A DNA stretch of 64,000 nucleotides from Caenorhabditis remanei (taxonomy: Eukaryota > Nematoda > Chromadorea > Rhabditida > Rhabditidae), in assembly GCF_010183535.1 (NCBI RefSeq), contig NC_071330.1, positions 14,117,717-14,181,716 of the forward strand, given 5' to 3'. Position 1 is the stretch's first letter. Each line of letters opens with the position of its first letter. The position numbers and the translations under genes were made by a program. The notes beneath the pieces were generated by a model. The model was not told the DNA's origin and searched no databases. It was given only the letters and a program-made list of their open reading frames with translations. Shown one piece after another: positions 23,370 to 36,300 of this stretch.

Positions 23370-23629
23370 CTAAAAAATGTACGAAATTCCGGGGAATCAG
23401 ATTAGCGAGGGTGGAGGAACCAGGCGCCTAATTTAATTTTTTTTCGAAATTTTTTTCTTTTTGCGATTTGGTCGGATAATTAAATAATTGGCTTTGGAAT
23501 TCTGCAGACTCACTTTTTAATTTGTTTAGATTTTCCAGAATTTCAGATTTTTATAGCACAACACATTTTTCGAAAAAAAGACAAAAACAGTAAAAATAAA
23601 TGTTTTCAGAAAAAAAAGAAGAAGCAATA

Positions 23630-26600
23630 CTACAATTGTATCTTTTTTCTGTTCAACGCACGAGCCATAATCAGTTTTGAACGAGCCTCCTCAAATTCCA
23701 TGAGCACTTTTATGATGCGTTGGTAAAAGTCGGAGCGGAGTCTGAAAAAAAAATTTTTTTTTGGGAATTTTTTTCCGACAATTTTGAATTCTGAGCCAAA
23801 TCTCAAAACCTCAGAGTTTTCAACAGTTTTGGTGTATACTATCGTGATCTACGCAAGATTTCCAAAATTTTGATACCCATATTGATAGGTTTTGGAGCAA
23901 AAACGGTTTCGGTCATTTTCCCAGACACCCCATGGCTTAAAATTGTTTTCTTTCAAAAACCTGTCAATATGGGTATCAAAATTTTGGGAATTTTACGTAG
24001 ATCACAAATTTTATACTTAGGAAATCTGAAAACCACTAGCTTTCGAGATGTGACCATTTGTTCGCTGGAGCGCAGTTAGTTACTTGAAGACTCTACCGAA
24101 ATTCGGTCAGATTTGTTCGAATCTTAATAAAACCTATATTTCTGAATTCAGCGTGTCAAGACGTTTCAAATGAGTATAATCAAGACTGTATTTGAAAAAA
24201 GTTCGAAAAATGGGTCTCGCCACGAAAATTGAAATTTGTCGAATTTTGAGGCACAACTCAAATTCTTGAAGTGTGGAGGGGTTTACATATGAAAATTCCG
24301 GTTCTACGTAAAATTTCCGAAATTTTGATACCCATAATGATAGGTTTTCAAAAAAAAAGTGTGCAGTGGTGGCCGAGTGGTTAAGGTAGACACTACCAAT
24401 CTGAGTACCAGGGTTCGAGTCCGCCTAGGGGAAAAGTTTTTTGTTTTTGCTAATTTAGGTAGAAAATGTGGTTTTAATGGGTCTAGCATGCCGAAAATGC
24501 TGGAAAAGATGAGTTTTTGACCGAAAAATTGTTTTTGAAGTTTTCGTATTTTCTTACCCCATATCCGCCATCTTTGATCCATATTTCAACTGATACAGTA
24601 TATCTCTGGCCATAAAATGTCTGGACTGTGCAATACAGGTGGTCTCAATACAAACTATTCCAGAAGGTTGTCCATTTCGACCCATTCGTTCCATAGATGT
24701 CTGAAAATATGTTTGAAATTTTGTCAGTAGAGCGCACTTGCAATACCTGTGGTGTACCAAAATAGTCAATATCAATAGCTTGACCGACGAACATTTCGTA
24801 TAACGTGTTATGACTAATAGGGCGCCATAAATGGATTTTGGAGTGGGATCTGAAACAGAAAATTGAATTTTTTTATTTTTTAAAATTCAAAACCAATTTT
24901 TCGCCCTCAAACTCGACTTTTTCAGCATTTTCAGCATGCAAAACCTATAAAAAACACATTTTCTACCTATATTAGCAAAAACAAAAAAGTTTTCCTCTTG
25001 GCGGAATCGAACCCTGGTACTTAGATTCTTAGTGTCTACCTTAACCACTCGGCCACCACTACACAATTTTTTTGAAAACCTATCAATATGGGTATCAAAA
25101 TTTCAGAAATTCAGCTGAAAAATAGAATTTCTATATGAAAACTGATGAAAATTACCAGAATTTGAGTTATGTCTCAAAATTCGACAATTTTTAACTTTCG
25201 TTGTGAGACCCATTTTTCAAAAATTTTCAGAATATAGTCTTGATAATACTCATTCAAAGCGTTTTGACTTGCTGAATTTAAAAAATTGGGTTTGATTGAG
25301 ATTTGAGCAAATCTGACCGAGTTTCGTTAGTTTTTGTTCGAGATGCAATCGTGCTCCAGCGAACAAATGGTCATATCTCGAACGCTAGTGGTTTTCGGAT
25401 TTCCTGAGTATAAAATCTGTGATTTACGTAAAATTTCCAAAATTTTGATACCCATATTGATAGGTTTTTGAAAGAAAAACATTTTAAGCCATGGGGTGTC
25501 TGGGAAAACGACCGAAATCGTGTTTGCTCCGAAACCTATCAATATGGGTATCAAAGCTTTGGAAATTTTGAGTAGATCACAAATATCATACTGAACACTC
25601 TGAGATTTTAAGATTTGACTGAGAATTCAAACTTTGGAGAAAAAATTCGAAAATTTTTTTTTTTCAACTAACCTCCCCGGATCTAGCGATAAATAAGCGG
25701 ATCCATATCCTGCAATATACTGTCGTCCCCAGTAATCAACCGCCATAATTCTCAACATTAAAAGTGGCTGAGAATCCATGTATTTCGACTCGAAAACGAA
25801 TTCCAAAAAATATCCAAAATTAATATTTCCGCCAGTCTCCTCTGCTGCATACCGCTGCGACCGCCCAGTTTCATTTTTCGATTTCAATCGGACTCCACGT
25901 GGCATTTGTAGTTTGTAGTCAATAGTTAGCCCGTCTTCGAACAGGAAGCTTACTCCTTTTTCTGGAAATTTTTTTTTCAAAAAATGTTATCTGACTTTTT
26001 TTTCCTGAAAACACCTATCCTTATGATTTTTATGCATATTATCGTGATATACAAAAAATTTCCTAAGTTTTGATACCCATATTGATAAGTTTTGGTGAAA
26101 AAAAAATTTTGGGCCGTGGGGTGTCTGGGAAAATGACCGAAAACGTTTTTGCTTCAAAACCTATCATCATGAGTATCAAAACTTTTAAAATTTTGCGTAG
26201 ATCACAAATATACTTAAAAATATCAAAACGTTTATAGCTTTCGAGATATAACCACTTTTTTGAAAAAATGTTTTTCAATGTTTCGAATTTTGACCCAAAT
26301 CTCAAAATTTCAGAGTTTTTCCAAAATTTGGTGTATATATTTATGATCTACGCAAAATTTCTAAAATTTTGATACCCATATTGTTAGGTTTTGGTGCGAA
26401 AATGTTTTCGGTCATTTTCCCAGACACCCCATGTTCCAAAATTTTTTTTCTCACCAAAACCTATCAATGTGGGTGTCAAAATTTCGGAAATTTCGCGTAG
26501 ATCACAAATATCCTACTTAGAAAGTCTAAAAATCGCTTGCTTTCGACAAATAACCACTTTTTTGAAAAAATGTTTTTCAATGTTTCAAATTCTGAGCCAA

Positions 26601-29293
26601 ATTTCAAAATCTCAGAGTGTTGAAAAGTTTTAGTGAACAATATTGTGATCTACGCAAAATTTCCTAAGTTTTGATACTCATATTGATAGGTTTTCAAAAA
26701 AAAAGTTTACGACCATTTTCCCAGACACCCCATGGTCCAAAATTTTTTTCTCACCAAACCCTATCAATATGGGTGTCAAAATTTTGGAAATTCTGCGTAG
26801 ATCACAATTATCCCACTAAAAAACTTTTTAAACCACTAGGTTTCGAGATATGACCACTAGTTCGCTGGAGCGCGATTACTCACCTATGGACACATTGACT
26901 ACAGACTCCACTAAACCATCTCTGGCGGCTACAAACGTTTCCGCTTCTGGGATACTGCTCTGGAAAATGAAAAAAGATTATTGATGTTTTTCTTCATAAT
27001 TTTTTTTGATCTACCACACTGGTCCTCCCTTTTCGACTCCGTCCAACACTTTCTTCGATCATCTGGTCTTCTGAATTCTGCTCGACGTCTTCTATTTTCA
27101 TCTTCACTGTGAAATCACCAAATCTCGTCTCCAAATGAATTTCCTCTTGATCGATCGCTGGTTCGACAGTAAGACGATTTGAGTCGGTTACAGTAATCCG
27201 GAAGAGAAGTTCCACGGCGGACGGGTCCCTGAGAAGAAAATAAGTAGAATATTTGAATTCTACGTAAAATTTGAAAAATTGTGATTCCCATTTTGTCTTG
27301 GGTTTCCGAGGTCGAAACATTTTGAAAATCTCAAAATTTTCAAACTACCGTAACCCGGCGTGTTTAGTGTTAAGACTCATAAAACTTATAATTTTGGATT
27401 CAGCTCGTCAAGAGCTTTCAGAAAAGTATAATCATGCCTATATTCTGAAAATTTTGAATTTTGAGGGTTAGAGACGCAGAGTGTCTGGTATCTCTGCGCT
27501 CTAACCTCCTTGACTAAAACTACCGTAACTTTCTCAGGTTTGCTCTGTTCAGCATATAACTTAGATTTTCGGATTTGTCGTGTCAAGACGCTTCGAATAA
27601 GTATAATCAAGACTATTTTCTGAAAATTTTTGAAAAATGGGTCCCACCACGAAAAATTGATATTTGGTCTAAAATTGAACATTTTGAAGTTTTAGATGAT
27701 TTAAATTGGAATATTCGAGCTCTTTATGAGATTCTCGAAATTTTGATACCCATATTGATAGGTTTTGGTGCAACAAAAAAAATGTGTAGTGGTGGCCGAG
27801 TGGTTAAGGTAGACACTAAGAATCTGAGTACCAGGGTTCGATTCCGCCTAGGGAAAAACTTTTTTGTTTTTCTTATTATTGGGTTGAGAGGTGTTTTTAA
27901 CAGTTCTGGCAAGCAAAAAATTTGAAAATATTGGTTTTTGACCAAAAAATTTTGCGTTTTTCCAACTTACTCAATTTCCATCGGTCCCAACTTGGCGAAA
28001 ATGAACAAGTAGTGCTTTTTGACTATTGGACGTGTTGCTGCGGATTTTCGATACACCACATAGTCACTATATGGATATCTGAAAAAAAGTTAAAATTTTT
28101 TTTTTGAAATTTAAAAAAAAAATTTCTTAGCCTCACTCAGAATCCTTCTTATTCTCCACTTTCGGTGCGTCATCTACCGGTTTAAAGTCTTTCAGATAGT
28201 CAGGGAACTCATCGTCGTCTCGAAGTGTAAAAATGCGGCGATTGCTGAAAATTTTGAAATTTTAGAAAAAAAAAATTTTTTTGGATAATATTTTTTTTCA
28301 ACTTTTAGAAAAAAATCTGGAATTTTAGAGCTTTCACTGTTTTTAATGTTTATATCTGTGATCTACGTAAAATTTCCGAAATTTTGATACCCATATTGAA
28401 ATGTTTTCAAAAAAAAGTGTGTAGTGGTGGCCGAGTGGTTAAGGTAGACACTACCAATCTGAGTACCAGGGTTCGACTCCGCATAGCGGGAAATTTTTTT
28501 GTTTTCTTTATTTTTACTATTAAGTGTAAATTTAAGGTTCTGGTAATGAATATTTTCAGACAGCGATCAAAAAAAATTTCAAAAATTTTTTTGGATAATT
28601 TTTTTTTTCAACTTTTAGAAAAAATCTGGAATTTTAGAGCTTTCACTGTTTTTCATGTTTATATCTGTGATCTACATAAAATTCCCAAAATTTTGATACC
28701 CATATTGATAGGTTTTGACAAAACAAAAAAAAGTCTGTAGTGGTGGCCGAGTGGTTAAGGTAGACACTACCAATCTGAGTACCAGGGTTCGACCCCGCAT
28801 GCCGGGAATATTTTTTGTTTTCTTTATTTTTACTATAAAGTGTAAAGTTAAGGTTCTGGTAGTAAATATTTTCAGATTTTCAGAGGTAAAAAAATGTTCC
28901 AAAAAAAAAAATTTTTCGAATTTTTTTTTGAAAATTTTTCAGATTTACCTATTTTCAGCTCTCCCAACTTTTTGTTTCCATCCAAAAGTGACGTCATCTA
29001 GCCGACTTTTTGTCGGCTTCTCCTCCAATACATTAGCGTTGTTCTCCAAGCTGAACTTGTCGAAATCCAAGGATTGGATACCTTTTTGGAATAGTTGAAC
29101 GCTGAAAAATCGATAAAATTAGTAATTTCTTATTTTGATGAGATCCAGCAGAGCGTAGATTCGTTTACCAGAAATTTCAAAAATAAATAAAAAATTTTTC
29201 AGAATTTTTTTTTTCAAAAAAAAACTTCACTAACCGTATAGAAAGCCGATCCAATGACCCGACAAACCCAAATGTGCTTGATCCACGTGGCAT
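23630..29293 (-). CDS. mks-1: MKS1-like B9-domain protein of the ciliary transition zone
   Basis: Ten minus-strand exons join with consistent phases: 29293-29235, 29101-28949, 28244-28137, 28078-27971, 27228-27015, 26959-26884, 25961-25673, 24849-24747, 24700-24558 and 23741-23630, giving about 454 residues. The N-terminal part (LSIRVQLFQKG, FGWKQKVGR) resembles MKS1. The central B9 (C2-like) domain begins in exon 7: FGYFLEFVFES, then LRIMAVDYWGRQYIAGYGSA with the B9 pattern of a Trp followed by GYG, then LSLDPG. The tail (VLMEFEEARSKLIMARAL) matches the helical MKS1 C-terminus. In cilia, MKS1 works with two other B9 proteins in the MKS module of the transition zone. An X-box about 220 bp upstream supports ciliary regulation. 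Other B9 genes are less likely because of length and N-terminus. Confidence 0.85.
23840..24010. repeat. Palindromic repeat with TTTTGATACCCATATTGATAGG arms
   Basis: Arms carrying GATCTACG, TTTTGATACCCATA and TAGGTTTTG flank a centre with CCCAGACACCCCATGG. Related palindromes lie at about 25420-25580, 26050-26205, 26345-26505 and 26645-26800, all in introns of the B9 gene. The same arm forms the 5' part of the SINE-like copies. Confidence 0.8.
24356..25072. repeat. Two SINE-like copies flanking mks-1 exons
   Basis: A plus-strand copy at 24356-24432 and a minus-strand copy at 24998-25072 flank mks-1 exons 8-9. Confidence 0.85.
25420..26800. repeat. Cluster of four GATACCCATATTGATAGG palindromes
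   Basis: Four copies of the short palindromic family in the introns on either side of mks-1 exon 7. They differ by small changes in the CCCAGACACCCCATG centre. No tRNA part is present in them. Confidence 0.8.
27780..28812 (+). repeat. Three SINE-like copies in mks-1 introns
   Basis: Plus-strand copies at 27780-27856, 28415-28492 and 28733-28812. The last two sit in near-identical flanking sequence (TTTTTAGAAAAAATCTGGAATTTTAGAGC), so a segment of about 320 bp was tandemly duplicated. Their 3' tail (TTTACTATTAAGTGTAAA) also recurs at 46.1, 48.3 and 50.6 kb. Confidence 0.85.
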
Positions 29294-30516
29294 ATTAACC
29301 TGAAAGGACATCTAGACACCCGGACACACAGACAGACTCAAAAAATGCAAAAATACGCAAAAATTATCGGAAAAAAGAGAAAAAACGTGATTTTTAATCC
29401 AATTTTTTTCAAAATTTTAAAAACTGGACATCAGGACAAACGGAAAAACGGACAGAGTGCTAGAAATTCAATATATTGGAAAACTGGCGAGGAATGGGGG
29501 CCCTCGAGTGGTCCCCATAGCAACGGGGAGGAGAGAGGAAGGAGGAGGAGAGACGCAGAGAAAGAGAGAGGGGGGGGGCTAAGAGGACGGGGGGAGGGGG
29601 TGTCTTATTGCAAATGTTACGCTGATTCCGAATCTGGGATTAGTTTAGCACTAGGGGGTCTGGGAGAGAAATTATACACGATTTATAGGGACGTTGTGGA
29701 AAATTGAGACACTAGGGAAGGTCATGGAGTCATGGGACGTGACATATATCATTTGAAAGCTGAAAAAACGCTGAATCCTACTGTATATTCAATTTTTACC
29801 CTTGATACCTGATTTTGAAGAAAAATGAGGGCAAAGTTTCAACTAGACATCATTACCGCTCAAAAGGTTTTGGCTGTCTGTTTTCAGCGGAAAATGACCA
29901 ACTTTGATGGTGTGCCGTAGTAATTCTGATTGTCACACTATGCAAATTTTTAACGGATCATACAGATCAAGGGTCGAACTTTATTTTTGTAGTTGACAAC
30001 TTTTTTGTACGGACACTCCCTAGCAAGTTACGTGTCGATTAAGCCGACCAGTGCAAAATATTGCGATTTTTTAGCTGTCCTCTTAAAATGACCATAACTC
30101 TCTATGGAGTGTCCGTGGAAAAAAGTTGTCAACTACAAAAATGAAGTTCTATTTTTGATCTGTATGGGTTATACAAAATTTTCTTAGTAGGGCAATCATT
30201 TAACACCGAAATTCACTGGTCATTTTCAACTGAAAAAGGCCTAAGGATCATTCCGATGTTATGTCAATGTCAATTATGTCGAGTTGACGGATTCTAGGCC
30301 ACCGACTTTTTTATACCCAATTTTAAGAATCCAGGAGGAATTTTAGTCTTTGTGATGGCCGAATTGTCGGATCCTAGGCCACAAATCCATTTTCAACAGA
30401 AAAAATTGAAAAAATTGTTGTATATTTTAGTGCACAGTACTGTATATCTGTCTGCACGCGACGCGACCGCAGCGCTTCCCAAAAATACATTTATTGAATA
30501 AATAAATACAGAATTA
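29294..30516. other. mks-1 promoter region and intergenic repeats
   Basis: Contains the GC-rich promoter patch with the X-box. Then come an inverted repeat at about 29965-30175 with GTAGTTGACAACTTTTTT arms around a short centre, and AT-rich DNA with several TCTAGGCCAC motifs. No coding exon supported. Confidence 0.6.
29511..29524 (-). promoter_or_regulatory. X-box (RFX/DAF-19 site) upstream of mks-1
   Basis: Read toward the gene, the site is GTTGCTATGGGGAC, a perfect fit to the X-box consensus RYYNYY-AT-RRNRAC. It lies about 220 bp before the mks-1 ATG, in a GC-rich non-repetitive patch (29480-29610). In Caenorhabditis, RFX factor DAF-19 drives ciliary genes, including MKS-module genes, through such sites near the start codon. 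Confidence 0.8.
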
Positions 30517-32419
30517 TTATGGGATCCGGGAGAGCTCCTTCTCGATGACTTCCAACACTGCGAAATTATTTTTGAAGTTTTCTGAAATTTTGTCATTTTC
30601 TAAAAAAAATTTTCCCTTTTTTTATAGTACTTACCAAACCTGAAAAACCGTACTCCGCAAAATGGACAACTGACGGATTGTTGGGATCTTATAATTCTCT
30701 GAATACACCCATGGCATACTGTATGTCCGCATTGTGGAAGGATTTGAGGGATACGGTCGACGTGGTGACTACCGTAATCCAATCGGCAGGTGTGACACTT
30801 TACACTGAAATCGGCACGTCTGAAAAGATAAATTTGATTTTATAAGGAAAAACTAGGAATCTAAAAAATTGAAAAAAACTTTTTTTAATTGAAAAAATTT
30901 TTTTTTGCAATTTTATTCACCGCTATCTGAAAATATTTACTACCAGAACCCTAATTTTACACTTTATAGTAGAAATAAATAAAACAAAAAAAAATCCTGG
31001 CATGCGGAGTCGAACCCTGGTCGTCAAACTGGTAGTGTCTACCTTAACCACTCGGCCGCCACTACACACTTTTTTTTTTGTTTTTTCAAAACCTATCAAT
31101 ATGGGTATCAAAATTTCAGGAATTTTACGTAGATCACAAATATAAACATGAAAAACGGTAAAAGCTTCAAAAGATCTAAAAAAAAAAATTTTTTTTAATT
31201 TTTAAAAAAAATTTTTACCGCTATCTGAAAATTTTTAATACCAGAACTCTAATTTTACACTTTATAGTAGAAATAAATAAAACAAAAAAAATTCCTGGCA
31301 TGCGGAGTCGAACCCTGGTACTCAGATTGGTAGTGTCTACCTTAACCACTCGGCCACCACTACACACTTTTTTTTTTAAAACCTATCAATATGGGTATTA
31401 AAATTTCGGAAATTTTACATAGATTCCGATTATTTACACTAGAAGCCACAAAAAAACTCACTTTTCCACGACAGGAATGCGAACAACTTTCTGTGGAATG
31501 ACTCTCTCCTCCATCGGTATCTCCGTTTCTAATACATTTAAAAAATCGATGATTCCTAAGAAAATACCAGAAATTGAATGGTTTCTTGATTTGAAAACTA
31601 TTTCCAGAACAAACGCAATTATAAGCCATTCACAACCGAAATATTTGAACAATTTCGATTTGGAAAATTTTAGTGAGAGAACTTCGAGCTCGATTTGACA
31701 GATGATTGATGACAATTTGATATTGTAAAGTGTAGTATAGGTTTGAAGTGTCTGAAATAGTTTGGATATGTAGATCAAATTACAAACTGCAAATATGTAG
31801 TTTGTAGTTTTTCGATTGGACTTTTGCCAAGAGAGTTATAGCTGATTAAAGGCGGGCGTTAAAACAAGTACATTTTGTTTCAAAGTGCTTTTTACAGAAA
31901 ATGATCTACTAAGAAAATGTAGCCCTGGTTTTGATCTACAAAATCATATAAATATTTTTAAAAAAAATTTCAGACAAGACCAGAGAAAGTTACGGGGATG
32001 TCAAAATTGATCAACTTTCTTCACAATTTTTTGCTCTGGAGGCCTTCAACCAGCTATAACTCTCTTGGGATGCGTCCTATCGGAAAACTACAAACTACAA
32101 AAATGAAGGTCTAGGTGTGATCTACACAACCGTATAAGTTTCTTACCTGATATTCGATTGGAAGAGTATAATAAATCATCTCAAGTAGAATACAAACTAT
32201 AATTCCTCCGAGTGAAGTCAACACTTTCCGTTTGAATCTCTCATTCTCCATTACTAAAAACGAAATAAAAAAGTGGAGAATCTTCTGAATCACGTAATGA
32301 AACATGAATGCGCATGGGACAAGTTGACAGTAATTTCGTAGTAAAAATGGATCGATTTCCCATTTTTTGATGGATCCAAAAATATTGAAAAGAAAAAAGT
32401 GGAGTAGCGTTAACCACAT
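30517..32419 (-). CDS. Multi-pass membrane RING-finger protein, paralogue 1
   Basis: Exons 32419-32147, 31751-31462, 30819-30635 and 30581-30517 (TAA) join in phase for about 270 residues. The N-terminal half has several hydrophobic segments (ILHFFISFLVMEN, LTSLGGIIVCILLEMIYY, WLIIAFVLEIVF). The C-terminal third is a C3HC4 RING: CHTC at about 195, then CGHTVCHGC, then CPFC. The ATG chosen matches the start (MW) of two paralogues at 46-57 kb. The domain order suggests a small endomembrane E3 ubiquitin ligase; the substrate is unknown. Exon 2 is strongly diverged from the paralogues, while exon 1 from LVPCAFMFHY onward is nearly identical. AATAAA on this strand lies just past the stop. Confidence 0.85.
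31003..31372 (-). repeat. Two SINE-like copies in an intron of RING paralogue 1
   Basis: Reverse copies at 31003-31072 and 31300-31372, in near-identical surroundings, so probably a local tandem duplication. Both lie between exon 2 and the RING exon. Confidence 0.85.
31785..32110. repeat. Inverted repeat spanning the first intron of RING paralogue 1
   Basis: TAGTTTGTAGTTTTTCGATTGG and AAGAGAGTTATAGCTG on the left mirror CAGCTATAACTCTCTTGG and CGGAAAACTACAAACTAC on the right, around a loop of about 200 bases. The same short arm recurs in the matching introns of paralogues 2 and 3. Confidence 0.75.
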
Positions 32420-32459
32420 TTTTCTATGACGTTTTGAAAACCGAGAGTCAATCAATAAT

Positions 32460-33394
32460 AGGTTGGGGGATATGGGATATGTGACTGGGAGAAGAGTGAG
32501 ATGATGGACTGTCGATGGACCGTGCTAGTAGACCGTTCTGGGAAAATGGAGGCGTTGCGGTCGCGTTGCGTGCGCGAAAGAATCCTTGTTGTGCAATCAA
32601 TAAGTTATTTCTCAAAATTTGAATTTTTTTGGTTTAAATTTTTTTCATATTTACAATTTTCCAAAACCAATATTATTACCGTTTTCAGCTTGTCGAGAGC
32701 TTTCAGAAAAGTATAATAATGTCTAGGTTTGGAATTAGTTGGGTCTCGCCACGATTTACGAGAATTTCGGGTTACTGTAGTTATCGTGGTGGGACCCAAC
32801 TTGAACCGAACATAGGCGTGTTCATACTTTTCTGAGTAGTGATTTTGAGTATGTAAAAAAATGGCTCCATGGCTTTTTGAATTTTCATATTTTCGAATTT
32901 TTTTGGTTCGAGGCGCTTCATTTTTATATCGAAGTAATTTTGGGATTGGGCATTTCGCTGGCCTAGAAACTCGACTTTGGCCATTTTTACATTATTTTTG
33001 CCATTTTTCGTTCATTTGAAATAATTTCAAATCAGATTAGACCTGCTATCAAACGCAATAACTCTTTTCGACAAACTGTCACCGATTTATTCTCTAATTT
33101 TACTATTTTTATGTTTAAAATGTTTGAAAAACATTTTCTGACGAGTTTTAAATAACAAAAACGTCGAAAAATGGTGAAAAAATCACAAAAAAAATAAATA
33201 GTTTAAAGGCGCGCAATGTTAAAATTGTCGGCGAGTCTCGCCGCGATTACAGTAGTTATCGCGATTTTCGCTTAAATCTCATTTACGTCGTTTTCAATTG
33301 ATTTTTTTGATTTTTTCTTGAAATTTTTCGCATAAATCAATTAAAATATATTAAAATTCGCTATTTTTGCAGAAAAAACCAAAAAAAGCGGCCC
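32460..33394. other. Intergenic region between divergent genes
   Basis: Probable promoter for RING paralogue 1 (32460-32600, non-repetitive, GCG-rich), one palindromic MITE (32694-32836), then AT-rich DNA up to the acceptor before the TANGO1-like ATG. No exon seen. Confidence 0.55.
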
Positions 33395-36300
33395 ATGGAG
33401 CCGCCAAAAGTTATCGGGTATATTTTAGTGAGTTTTCAATGATTTTTATTGGAATTTTTTGATGAAATATCGATTTTTAAGATCGCCGCCGTTCTCTGCA
33501 CCCTTGGATACACAGCTAAGCAAGCTGTGGTGTCGAGAAAGTCGAAACTATGTGGAAACGTCGAGTGTGGAGGTAAAAATTGAAATTTTTTCAAAAATTT
33601 TAAATTTTTTTGCAGAAATTCTGTTCAAAGCACGCGTCAAACGTGTGATGGGTGTGAACAGTGATCCCAGTTTTCTAAATTTGGTCGAAAACGCGGTGAT
33701 CTCGGTCGTGGCGGTGAAGTTCAGCGATCGGCCCGATATTATGGAGGGAAAGGTAGAGTTGGGCGAAGAAATCGAGAGAAAAGGATGGAAAAATCGTTGA
33801 AATCGTGGAAAATCGATTGGAAATGCTGAAAAAATCGTGAAAAAAAGTGAAAAATGCTGAAAAAATCGTGAAAACAATTTTTTGAGTGTTTTTGACTGAA
33901 AAATAGCTCAAAAAGCTAGTTTTCAGCAGAGAAATAGGCGAAAAGACGCATATTTTGTTATAATGATCGGAAAATTGCGGAAACTGTGGAAAATCGATTG
34001 GAAATTAGCTCAAAAAGCTGATTTTTAGCCGAAAATTGAACAAAAGGAGTTTATTATTGGCTCAAAACGTTCAGAAACAGCATATGTCACAACTTTTGAA
34101 CTCAAAAATGGCGAAAATTCGATTTTTTTGAAGTGAAAATTGATCGAATTCAATGTTTGAGTGATTTTGACTGGAAAATAGCCAAAAATAGCCGATTTTC
34201 AGCCAAAAGATTCAGATTTATGTGTTCTGCGGTGAAAACTGGGTTTCAGTGTTTTTGGCTGGAAAATAGCTCAAAAACCTGATTTTCAGCCGAGAAATCA
34301 GCCAAAAACTCAGATTTTTTATGTTTTACTGAGAAAAACTGCTTTTTCTGTGATTTTTTTATCTCAAAATTGTGTTTTCGAGTCGGAAATCTTCTGAAAT
34401 AATCGACTGTTAGCTCAAAAACCGATTTTCAGTCAATTGACCACGATTTACTCTCCCAAAAATGGGGTTTTTACTCAAAAATCATCTGAAAAAGTCGGTT
34501 TTTGGCTTAAAATGCACTAAGAACCTTTAAAACCCAATTCTCAGTCACTTTTTTCATGATTTTCTATCTCAAAAATGCGTTTGTGAGTCAAAAATCCTCT
34601 GAAAAAGTCGATTTTCACTCATTTTATCACGATTTTCTCTCTCCGAAAAATGTGTTTTTTAAGTCAAAAATCACACCGAAACTGCCTATTTTATCACTTT
34701 TAAACTCAAAACCTGATATTAGTCACATTTTCACGATTTTCCCTGCTGAAAATGTGTTTTTATGTCAAAATTTCTCTGAAATAGTCGATTTTCGACTCAA
34801 AAAACATTAAAATAGTCTATTTGTAGCTCAAAAAACTGGTTTTCATTTACTTTTTCACCATTTTCCCTTCTAAAAATGAGTTTTTAGTCGATTTTTTAAC
34901 CCAAAAAACCGATTTTCCGTCACTTTTTCACGTTAAAACCTCATTTCCCTCATTGCAGCTAAACGACGAGGGTCCCAGTGGCTTCTTCTACGCCGGCGCC
35001 ATCGACATCATGCCATTCGCTGAATTTCTTCGTGCGGCGATTGATGAGAAGAAAGAAATGTTGATGATCAGTCAGAATCCCGCGGATATCGGTGACAAGC
35101 GAATTGTGGGATACGTGCATTCGGAAACTGATTTAGTGAGAGATTACAATGCGAAGAATGCTCAAGCAGCCGCTGAAAACGGTCTCCCGCCGCCAGAAGC
35201 GCTTCCGATTCCGGAGCCACCGAGCACAGGACATGGGCATTCTCATGGGGGTCATGGACATAGTCATGGAGGGCATGGGCACAGTCATGGACACCCGGCG
35301 CCCACTCCAGAACCTGCAAAAGCTCCGGAAATGGCTCCAGAAGTCGAAAAATCTGCTGAAAATGCTCCAAAATCCGCTGAAAACGCTCCAGACGTCACGC
35401 CAGACGCCGTCAAATCTCCATCTCCTCCACCGCCGAATCTCAATAATGTGTTAGGAGGAAAGCCAGAAGCTAAAATTGGATTATCTGAAATGGATCTGGA
35501 AATTGAGCGAATGATACGAGAAGAGGAGGAGCGAATGGCTGCTGGAAAACTGGAGGAGAAACAGGAGGATTTGGTGCTGAAATCACTGCCAGAATCGCTG
35601 AAATTCGAGCAAATTCAGCCGGAAGTCGTTGAGAATGCTCCAGAAACCGTCGTGACGACTTCAGAATCTGTGACGACGACGCCAGTGACTCCAGAAGACG
35701 TCCCGCCCCCTACCGTCACTCAAGACACGCCCACAACGGCTCCAGTTGTGCTCGAGGAGCCCGCCGTTCCAACGACCACTCCCCCGACTACAGTACTCCC
35801 GGAAGAGCCGGTGGCTCAGACGGCACCGGTGGAACCAACGGTCGCTCAGCATGAGCTCACGGTAAGTTGAAGATGGGATTTGAGATGAAAAATTGGGGAT
35901 ATTGAGCTGAAAATGACTGATTTTGAGTGCCGTATTTCATGTAAGTCAATTTTCGAATTTTTTTGGTTTTAAAAAAGTGTTTGGAGCACATGTCCAAGCT
36001 GAAACCGCGGATATTTTAGAAATTATGATTCTAAGCCACGCTCACTAGCCATATGGTCCATCGATGGGATTTTAGCGGATTTTAGTGGTATTTACGTAGG
36101 AAAAGCGGTTTTAAAACAACATTTTGTGCTGAAAGTTTCCAAAAATCGCATTTTTAACCCAAAAACAAAAAATATTCCAGGAGTCTACTCGTAACCCGCA
36201 ACTATTCACGTCCCGTCTCCGTTTGACAATTTCAGTCGTACGGCTGTTCGATAAATTGGATAGGAAGAAGATGGAGGAGGCTTTCAGAGTGATTCACGAC

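Noticed and set aside
35068..35370. Antisense frames opposite the His/Pro-rich TANGO1-like exon
   Set aside because: They mirror low-complexity coding sequence on the plus strand and have no independent gene signals.
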